Shown here piece by piece: positions 7,211-12,208 of a DNA stretch of 12,208 nt. Source of the DNA: Geobacillus icigianus (GTDB lineage Bacteria; Bacillota; Bacilli; Bacillales; Anoxybacillaceae); assembly GCF_000750005.1 (NCBI RefSeq), contig NZ_JPYA01000198.1:1-12208 (forward strand), given 5' to 3'. Under the pieces are notes generated by a model. It did not search any database, was not told the DNA's origin, and worked only from the letters and a program-made list of their open reading frames with translations. Each line of letters opens with the position of its first letter. Position 1 is the first letter of the stretch. The translations under genes and the position numbers were made by a program.

Positions 7211-8335
7211 ATGCGTGCATCGACCATGCCAGCGATTACACCGATGTATGACCCGTGGGAGGCGTATGTCGATATTGAAGAATACGGACAACTTGAACTG
7301 ACGAACATCGAGTTCACGACCACGACGCTTTGCAATATGCGCTGTGAGCATTGCGCCGTTGGCTATACGCTGTCGGCAAAAGACCCCGAGGCGCTGCCGC
7401 TTGATTTGTTGCTCCGCCGCTTGGAAGAAATCCCGCATTTGCGATCATTAAGCATCACCGGCGGCGAGCCGATGCTGTCATTAAAATCCGTCGACCAATA
7501 CGTCGTTCCCCTTCTCCGCTATGCGCACGAGCGCGGGGTGCGGACGCAGCTGAATTCAAATTTGACCCTTGACTTGGCGCGCTATGAACGAATCATTCCG
7601 TATTTGGATGTGCTGCACATCTCCCATAACTGGGGAACGATCGATGACTTTATCGACGGCGGATTCGCCATGATGGAGCGGAAGCCGACGCGCGCCCAGC
7701 GCGAAAAGTATTTTCAGCGCATGCTCGACAACGCGAAAGCATTGGCGAAAGCGGGGGTCTTAGTGTCGGCGGAAACGATGCTCAACAAGCGGACGGTTCG
7801 CCATTTGGAAACGATCCACCGCCAAGTGGTCGAGGAAATGGGCTGCCGGCGGCATGAAATCCACCCGATGTATCCGAGCGATTTTGCCAGTGCACTTGAG
7901 ACGTTGAGCTTGGACGAATTGCGCGAAGCGATCCACCATTTGCTTGACATTCGCAACGAGGACGTCTGGATGCTGTTTGGCACGCTGCCGTTTTACCCGT
8001 GCAGCGACAACGAAGAAGATGTGGCCCTATTGAAGCGGCTGTACGAAAGCAAAAACGTCACCGTGCGCAACGATCCGGACGGCCGCTCGCGGCTCAATGT
8101 CAACATTTTCACCGGCGATGTCATCGTCACCGATTTCGGCGATGAACCGCCGCTTGGCAACATCATCCGCGATTCGCTGCCTGACGTGTATGACCAATGG
8201 CGCCGCTCGAAACTGGCCAATGAGCTGCTTTGCCATTGTCCGGCGGCGCGCTGCCTCGGGCCGAACGTTCTTGTGAAGCAGACGTATTATCGCGACATCG
8301 ATTTTACGAAGCGATCCGCGCGAGTGGCCCGATAA
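7211..8335 (+). CDS. yfkAB: Radical SAM / CxCxxxxC protein YfkAB
   Basis: This is a member of the radical SAM superfamily. It is expected to bind a [4Fe-4S] cluster and cleave AdoMet to a 5'-deoxyadenosyl radical; its substrate is unknown. The 374-residue protein has the cluster motif C41-x3-C45-x2-C48 in LCNMRCEHC, the AdoMet-contact TGGEP at 83-87, and a C-terminal CHCPAARC (C341, C343, C348) that fits the CxCxxxxC signature naming this subfamily and may hold a second cluster. The start has GAGGAG 6 bases upstream. It is monocistronic: its own promoter lies upstream and a bidirectional terminator follows at 8356-8384. It is divergent from fumA and convergent with yfkD. The homologue in early B. 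subtilis annotation was split as yfkA and yfkB; here it is a single intact frame. Confidence 0.93.
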   Translation: MRASTMPAITPMYDPWEAYVDIEEYGQLELTNIEFTTTTLCNMRCEHCAVGYTLSAKDPEALPLDLLLRRLEEIPHLRSLSITGGEPMLSLKSVDQYVVPLLRYAHERGVRTQLNSNLTLDLARYERIIPYLDVLHISHNWGTIDDFIDGGFAMMERKPTRAQREKYFQRMLDNAKALAKAGVLVSAETMLNKRTVRHLETIHRQVVEEMGCRRHEIHPMYPSDFASALETLSLDELREAIHHLLDIRNEDVWMLFGTLPFYPCSDNEEDVALLKRLYESKNVTVRNDPDGRSRLNVNIFTGDVIVTDFGDEPPLGNIIRDSLPDVYDQWRRSKLANELLCHCPAARCLGPNVLVKQTYYRDIDFTKRSARVAR

Positions 8336-8355
8336 GCGGTATGACTAGCAAATGG

Positions 8356-8384
8356 AAAAGGTGCCCGTCTTTTGGGCACCTTTT
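8356..8384. terminator. Bidirectional terminator between yfkAB and yfkD
   Basis: A perfect 11-bp stem, AAAAGGTGCCC paired with GGGCACCTTTT, encloses a 7-base loop. T-rich ends occur in both directions, so it can stop yfkAB on the plus strand and yfkD on the minus strand. The right arm overlaps two bases of the yfkD TAA stop codon. Confidence 0.88.
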
Positions 8385-9171
8385 ACCTCGGTTGCTCGCT
8401 GACAACGTAAGACATATACAGCCGGTCCTGCACCGGGATCCACGCCCCGACTCCTCTTGTCGTGACGTTTTTGACGACAATGTTCTTTTTGTTTCCGCGC
8501 AAAACGACATACACTTCGCCGTAAGTCACTTTTCCTTTTTCATTGACCGCTGGAACATAGGCGTACAAATACCCCATCTTTTTCGCCGGCACTTGGTACG
8601 GCTGGTCTTTTTTCGTGCCAAGGCCGACGACCGTGCTGAACGCAAGCGGCAAATTCGTTTTTTCCATCGCTTTGTTCAGCATCATCCGCTTGACAGCATC
8701 CTCATTCGGCACTTTGGATGTCAACCCGCCGCGGACGTGTTTTTGCATTTCTTGTTTATAATACAATTTTTGTGCGGCATCGCCGCCGCGATTATCGAGG
8801 AAATTCGTGTTGACTTTTTGGTATTCCCAATTCGTTGATGTCTCCAGCGACTGGTAATTGAGCGGCCATTGACCTAAATAAATCGTCGCTCGATAGCCGA
8901 TGGCCCATGGCGTGTCCGTCGCCGACGATTCGTTTAAAAGATGAATCAATTCAGGATTTTCGATTTTCACGTTGGCCGATTTCAACAGCTGTTTCGCAAA
9001 CGAGCTTGGCTCTAAATGCGGCAAGTCTTGCGTTGGATTTGGGTACGTATTTTCTTTCGATATATCGATCACCGCGGTGGGCGCCGGTTTGCCGGAGGAC
9101 GCCAACGTCGGCGCTGCGGCCGCATATAGAAGCAGCGCGCTCACGAGCAACGAAACGGACCATTTTTTCAT
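8383..9171 (-). CDS. yfkD: YfkD-family exported protein of unknown function
   Basis: The 262-residue protein begins with a clear signal peptide: a charged MKK, then hydrophobic SVSLLVSALLLYAAAA, with cleavage probably after PTLA near residue 24. The mature part has no cysteine, so it is not a lipoprotein, and no further membrane segment. It is therefore expected outside the membrane, probably secreted or wall-associated. I recognise it as YfkD-like from overall sequence and from its position after the cation antiporter, but no catalytic motif is visible and I assign no activity. The start is fixed because the frame has a TGA just upstream. The ribosome binding site AAGGAG is 12 bases away, and an out-of-frame ATG at 9178 is closer to it. 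It probably lies in one transcript with cax, 155 bases upstream, as no terminator separates them. Confidence 0.85.
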   Translation of the reverse strand: MKKWSVSLLVSALLLYAAAAPTLASSGKPAPTAVIDISKENTYPNPTQDLPHLEPSSFAKQLLKSANVKIENPELIHLLNESSATDTPWAIGYRATIYLGQWPLNYQSLETSTNWEYQKVNTNFLDNRGGDAAQKLYYKQEMQKHVRGGLTSKVPNEDAVKRMMLNKAMEKTNLPLAFSTVVGLGTKKDQPYQVPAKKMGYLYAYVPAVNEKGKVTYGEVYVVLRGNKKNIVVKNVTTRGVGAWIPVQDRLYMSYVVSEQPR

Positions 9172-9326
9172 CCCGCATGTTCACTCCTTTCGCTCCTAGG
9201 TATTCATGGTTAGTTTCTTTCAAAACCTGCTCTTTATCCGCGGCGATGAAAATTTTGTCCTGCTTCGGCGTTTCGTTTTCTTCGTCTGTCCAAACCACTA
9301 GGAGGCCGTTTTTAACGGAAGCCCCG
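9172..9326 (-). other. Spacer between cax and yfkD with a coding-like but start-less stretch
   Basis: On the minus strand one frame across 9298-9176 reads as a plausible hydrophilic protein fragment (VVWTDEENET, then KQDKIFIAADKEQVLKE, then EYLGAKGVNM). No stop interrupts it and the codons look normal. The only start is a GTG at 9298-9296 without a ribosome binding site, and the frame runs on through yfkD without stopping. It could be the remnant of a small gene or chance. A short inverted repeat, CCGTT with AACGG, near 9305-9317 has no T-run and is not a terminator. Confidence 0.3.
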
Positions 9327-10379
9327 TCACAGCAAGTAAAAGCCGATTCCCATAATCGTATACGCCGCCAGCAGCGTCGCCCCTTCAAACCAATTTGTAT
9401 CCCCGTCATTGGAAAGGACGATGATGAGCAGCACGGAAGCGGCCATCGCGACCAGCTCAGGAAGCGAAAAGACGAGCGGCATTTTTTCCGGAAACAGAAG
9501 CGAAACGAGCACAAGTACCGGCGCGACGAACATGGCGATTTGCAATGTCGAGCCGATAGCGATTTCGACGGCGACGTTCATTTTGTTTTTATACGCCATA
9601 ATGACGGCCGAAGCGTGCTCGGCCGCATTGCCGACAATGGCGACGATGATGATCCCGATAAACAGTTCGCTCCAGCCGAACGATTCGGCGACCGTTTCAA
9701 ACGTATGGACAAGCCGTTCCGATAAGTAAGCCACCGCCACCGTGGCCAGCGCCAAAATGGTCGTCGCTTTTCCTTTTCCCCATTCCGGCTCTTCGTGTTC
9801 TTCCGTTTTATCGGATTGATGCTGATAAACGCCGCGGTGAGTGACAAGCCGAAAATACAGGGCCGCGATATAAAGCAAAATCATGATGATGGCGATGCCG
9901 ACGCTGAGCGCCAGCTGCTCTCCGCGGTCCATCTGCATCGTAAACACCTCAGGGATGACAAAGGCGACAAAAATGGCAAACGTCAACAACCCCGCGTTAT
10001 GGCGGGCATCATAAATGTTAAATCCTTGCCGTTTGTATTTGAGCCCACCTACAAAAAATGACAGCCCGGCAACGAGCAATAAGTTGCCAAGCACCGAACC
10101 GGTCAAGGAAGCGAGCACAACGTCAACGAGCCCAGCCTTCAAGGCAAAAATGGAAATAATCAGCTCGACGGCGTTCCCGAATGTCGCATTCAACAACCCG
10201 CCGATGCGCGGCCCGGCGACAATCGCCAAACTTTCCGTCGCCCGCCCCATATAGCTGGCGAGCGCAATGATCGTCAAACAGTATAGCCCAAACAGCAAAA
10301 CGGTCGGCCAGTGAAGAAGTCCGCCGATGACGGACACCGGCACGCCGATCCATGTCAGCCAAGCGAATACTTTGTTCAT
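9327..10379 (-). CDS. cax: Calcium/proton antiporter of the CaCA superfamily (Cax, YfkE/ChaA-like)
   Basis: This integral membrane protein exports Ca2+ in exchange for protons. The 350-residue chain has about ten to eleven hydrophobic segments in two inverted halves. Each half has the family alpha-repeat: GNAVELI at 68-74 with E72, and GNAAEHA at 250-256 with E254. These correspond to the cation-binding glutamates of the structurally studied B. subtilis YfkE. The two halves are joined by a hydrophilic acidic loop at about 180-203. Length matches the family (about 350). ATG 10379 is chosen because it begins the conserved hydrophobic N-terminus; the upstream in-frame extension to 10454 is a non-conserved hydrophilic stretch without a ribosome binding site. 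A GGTGG-type site lies about 11 bases upstream. yfkD follows and is probably co-transcribed. I see no confident promoter in the minus-strand leader. Confidence 0.93.
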   Translation of the reverse strand: MNKVFAWLTWIGVPVSVIGGLLHWPTVLLFGLYCLTIIALASYMGRATESLAIVAGPRIGGLLNATFGNAVELIISIFALKAGLVDVVLASLTGSVLGNLLLVAGLSFFVGGLKYKRQGFNIYDARHNAGLLTFAIFVAFVIPEVFTMQMDRGEQLALSVGIAIIMILLYIAALYFRLVTHRGVYQHQSDKTEEHEEPEWGKGKATTILALATVAVAYLSERLVHTFETVAESFGWSELFIGIIIVAIVGNAAEHASAVIMAYKNKMNVAVEIAIGSTLQIAMFVAPVLVLVSLLFPEKMPLVFSLPELVAMAASVLLIIVLSNDGDTNWFEGATLLAAYTIMGIGFYLL

Positions 10380-10434
10380 TTTCGCTTCTTCCACCTTTCC
10401 ATTCATTTTCGTTGCACAATCCGGCATTCGCCTG

Positions 10435-10482
10435 TACGATGAAGAGTGGCGCATCTACTACGATGAAGAGTGGCGCATCTAC
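10435..10482. repeat. Perfect tandem duplication of a 24-bp unit
   Basis: Bases 10435-10458 and 10459-10482 are identical and directly abutted. The unit contains CGATGAAGAGTGGCGCATC. Its GATGAA...GCG core resembles the start of the 71-bp units nearby (GGGATGAAAATCCGCG), so it may be a further decayed relative of that array; this link is weak. Confidence 0.9.
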
Positions 10483-10516
10483 ACCGAAACATTTGAAGGG
10501 CAGCGTGATCGGCCGC

Positions 10517-10943
10517 GGGGGAACCTTACCGCTTGGTAACGGGATTTTTGCGGAGGGCCCACGGGCGACGCTTTGCCCTCTGCCCAGGGGATGAAAGCGA
10601 CCGCTTGCCGACGAGATTTCCACAGAAAATTCGACGGGTAGCGTTTTCCCTCCATCCAGGGCTGAACATCACGCGCCAGTGCGGCCTTTTCACGGAAAAG
10701 ATCCATGGGCAATGGTTTGCCCTCCACCCGGGGATGAAAATCCGCGTCAGGCCTGCATTTTCACAGAAAAGATCCATGGGCAATGGTTTGCCCTCCACCC
10801 GGGGATGAAAATCCGCGTCAGGCCTGCATTTTCACAGAAAAGATCCATGGGCAATGGTTTGCCCTCCACCCGGGGATGAAAATCCCACGTCAGTTTGACA
10901 TTTTGATGGAAAACAGGCATACCGCTGCCTTGCCTCTGTCGTT
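10517..10943. repeat. Tandem array of about six imperfect 71-72-bp units
   Basis: The units run at 10517-10587, 10588-10659, 10660-10730, 10731-10801, 10802-10872 and about 10873-10943. Units 4 and 5 are identical, and unit 3 matches them exactly in its last 35 bases. Units 1, 2 and 6 are progressively diverged but keep the period and landmarks: GGGATGAAA at the unit start, TTTTCACAGAAAA in the middle and GCCCTCCACCC at the end. Units 3-5 hold a perfect 6-bp hairpin, GGGCAATGGTTTGCCC. The array is contiguous with no variable spacers, so it is not CRISPR. I do not recognise it as a known element. Confidence 0.92.
10895..10923 (+). promoter_or_regulatory. Possible promoter of yfkF inside the last repeat unit
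   Basis: Unit 6 departs from its neighbours to give a perfect TTGACA (10895-10900). After a 17-base spacer comes CATACC (10918-10923), only 3 of 6 to the -10 consensus. It is 65 bases upstream of the transporter start and is the best candidate found in the spacer. Confidence 0.35.
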
Positions 10944-10987
10944 TGGCAGCGGCAACGCGAACAATCCACAGAAACGGGGGCTTGCCA

Positions 10988-12121
10988 ATGCGTTTCGCTG
11001 TTTTAACCGGAATCGTCGCCATTTCAGGCTTGTCTCAAGGAATGCTGCTTCCATTGCTGGCTCTTTTGCTTGATAAACAGGGGATTTCTTCTTCGGTGAA
11101 CGGAGGGCATGCGGCCGCGCTGTATGCCGGTGTATTGCTCATTTCCCCTTTTTTGGAGCAGCCCTTGGGCAAATATGGGTACAAGCCCATGATTCTCCTT
11201 GGCATTTCTATTGTAATATGTTCGCTTACCCTTTTTCCACTGTTCCCTTCCTTTTTCATTTGGTTTGTTCTGCGCTTTCTCATTGGGGTAGGCGATCATA
11301 TGCTTCATTTTGCGACTCAAACGTGGATCACTGACTTTTCGCCGCCGGAGAAGCGCGGACGACGGCTGTCGCTGTACGGTTTAGCGTTTGGGCTTGGCTT
11401 TACCGCCGGGCCGCTGCTCGCTTCGCTCGCTTCGGTCAACGAAGCGTTGCCTTTTTTCATCGGCGCTCTGCTCAGTCTGATCGGCTGGATGGCCGTGTTT
11501 TCGCTGCCGAATGAAAAACCGCGGCCGTTGGAACGAACGTCCACGGCGGCCGGGCGGTGGCTAGGGGCGTGGAAGGGGGCATGGCCCGCGCTCTTGTTGC
11601 CGTTTGCTTACGGCTTTTTGGAAGCGGCCATTCACTCGGTGTTCCCGCTGTACGCCTTGGATCAGCGGTTGAGCGCAGAACAAATCGCGTTTTTACTGCC
11701 TTGCTTCTCATTGGGGGGCATCCTGTTTCAGCTGCCGCTTGGAGCATTGAGCGACTGGCTCGGGCGCCGCATTACCATCACTGGGGCGCTGTTGGCGGGC
11801 GCCGGCTGTTTTTTGGCGGCGTTTGTTGCCGATCCTTCTCCCGTCAGCCTAGCGATCTGCTTATTTGCCGCCGGGATGTTTACAGGGTCGCTGTTCTCGC
11901 TCGGCATCGCCTACATGACCGATCTGCTGCCAAAAGCGCTCCTCCCGGCCGGGAATTTGTTGTGCGGAATGTTGTACAGCCTCGGTAGCATGATCGGCCC
12001 GCCGCTTTCCGGCAGCGCTGTCGATGTTGCAGCGGACGCCTTTTTCCTAGCGGTCAGCGCCGTTCTCCTGCTCCCGGTTCTCGGCCTTGTGAAGCGACGA
12101 AAGCAGGAAAAAACGGCCTAA
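10988..12121 (+). CDS. yfkF: Major facilitator superfamily transporter (YfkF-like)
   Basis: This 377-residue polytopic membrane protein has about twelve hydrophobic segments in two six-helix halves. They are separated by a hydrophilic loop at about 174-198 (NEKPRPLERTSTAAGR). The cytoplasmic loop between helices 8 and 9 has an MFS motif A, GALSDWLGRR (252-261). The loop between helices 2 and 3 has a weaker version ending GKYGYKP (61-67), and EKRGRR (121-126) marks the loop after helix 4. It is expected to be a proton-coupled exporter, but the substrate cannot be read. The ATG at 10988 has GGGGG 7 bases upstream; a TTG at 10943 would add a non-hydrophobic 15 residues lying in repeat-derived DNA and is rejected. 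The assignment to YfkF rests on family similarity and position beside cax. It is divergent from cax across the repeat array. Confidence 0.88.
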   Translation: MRFAVLTGIVAISGLSQGMLLPLLALLLDKQGISSSVNGGHAAALYAGVLLISPFLEQPLGKYGYKPMILLGISIVICSLTLFPLFPSFFIWFVLRFLIGVGDHMLHFATQTWITDFSPPEKRGRRLSLYGLAFGLGFTAGPLLASLASVNEALPFFIGALLSLIGWMAVFSLPNEKPRPLERTSTAAGRWLGAWKGAWPALLLPFAYGFLEAAIHSVFPLYALDQRLSAEQIAFLLPCFSLGGILFQLPLGALSDWLGRRITITGALLAGAGCFLAAFVADPSPVSLAICLFAAGMFTGSLFSLGIAYMTDLLPKALLPAGNLLCGMLYSLGSMIGPPLSGSAVDVAADAFFLAVSAVLLLPVLGLVKRRKQEKTA

Positions 12122-12141
12122 CCGCTTCCTTTCATTTTCTG

Positions 12142-12191
12142 TTTTTTTTTAAAAAAAATCATTGACCGTTTTCTCTTTTCTGTTATATAAT
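12142..12191 (+). promoter_or_regulatory. Strong promoter with upstream A/T tract for a gene beyond the right edge
   Basis: TTGACC (12162-12167, 5 of 6), an 18-base spacer and a perfect TATAAT (12186-12191) form a good sigma-A-type promoter reading out of the window. A run of nine T followed by eight A (12142-12158) ends three bases before the -35 box, where UP-element-like tracts occur. The yfkF gene has no clear GC-rich terminator before it. Confidence 0.72.
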
Positions 12192-12208
12192 AAAAGCAAG
12201 ATAATCAC

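Larger units (their letters stand above)
10380..10987. other. 608-bp gene-free divergent spacer between cax and yfkF
   Basis: This region separates two divergently read genes and has no credible protein gene. The short frames in it are made by the repeats, lack ribosome binding sites and mirror each other on both strands. It contains the cax leader (10380-10434), a 24-bp direct duplication (10435-10482), a short non-repeated segment, a tandem array of about six 71-72-bp units (10517-10943), and the leader of the transporter gene. Confidence 0.7.

Noticed and set aside
8230..8838. Plus-strand reading frame of 202 codons over the yfkAB end and yfkD
   Set aside because: It overlaps yfkAB in another frame and is antisense to yfkD across the terminator; composition is not protein-like in the terminator region.
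8907..9725. Plus-strand reading frame of 272 codons across the yfkD start and cax end
   Set aside because: It lies antisense to two recognised genes, is low in hydrophobic residues in its second half, and has no ribosome binding site.
10517..10943. CRISPR array
   Set aside because: The units are contiguous and 71-72 bp long, with no unique spacers of even length between short repeats, and no cas genes are present.
10479..11022. Several short reading frames on both strands in the repeat region, 60-91 codons
   Set aside because: They arise because the repeat unit happens to lack stops, they overlap each other on both strands, and none has a ribosome binding site or a recognisable protein.
12131..12160. 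T9A8 tract as the yfkF terminator
   Set aside because: There is no GC-rich stem before it, only a 3-bp CGG/CCG pairing at the stop codon; its place just before a -35 box fits an A/T-rich upstream promoter element better.

Overview
The window looks like chromosomal DNA of a moderately GC-rich, spore-forming member of the Bacillaceae, most likely Geobacillus or Parageobacillus. The grounds are the purine-rich ribosome binding sites, the sigma-A-type promoters, a PdaA cortex enzyme, and gene content matching the Bacillus subtilis yfjO-yfjP-pdaA-yfkAB-yfkD-yfkE-yfkF neighbourhood. The genus is inferred from composition and remembered protein sequences, not from a database search.

Layout from left to right. 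(1) 1-1743, minus strand: a type I restriction-modification operon, with hsdM complete and hsdS cut by the window edge. It has its own promoter next to the core gene rlmD. The visible hsdS end is only about 35% GC (97 of 276 bases by hand count), far below hsdM. (2) 1960-4229, minus: rlmD, an rRNA uracil methyltransferase, is translationally adjacent to an AlkA-type DNA glycosylase. Both lie behind a promoter at 4262-4291 that is embedded in the terminator of the preceding gene. (3) 4473-5264, minus: pdaA for spore cortex. (4) 5438-6985, minus: a single-chain class I fumarase. (5) 7211-8335, plus: yfkAB, a radical SAM protein divergent from fumA. (6) 8383-10379, minus: cax (Ca2+/H+ antiporter) then yfkD (exported protein). 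yfkD converges on yfkAB at a shared bidirectional terminator. (7) 10380-10987: a 608-bp gene-free divergent spacer holding a 2 x 24-bp direct repeat and an array of about six 71-72-bp tandem units. (8) 10988-12121, plus: a YfkF-like MFS transporter. A strong promoter near the right edge reads into a gene outside the window.

Most genes are ordinary core or sporulation functions. The unexplained parts are the 71-bp array between cax and yfkF, a protein-like but start-less stretch between cax and yfkD, and the composition break at hsdS. I see no convincing evidence of a wholly new multi-gene system. The repeat array is the best candidate for something undescribed.
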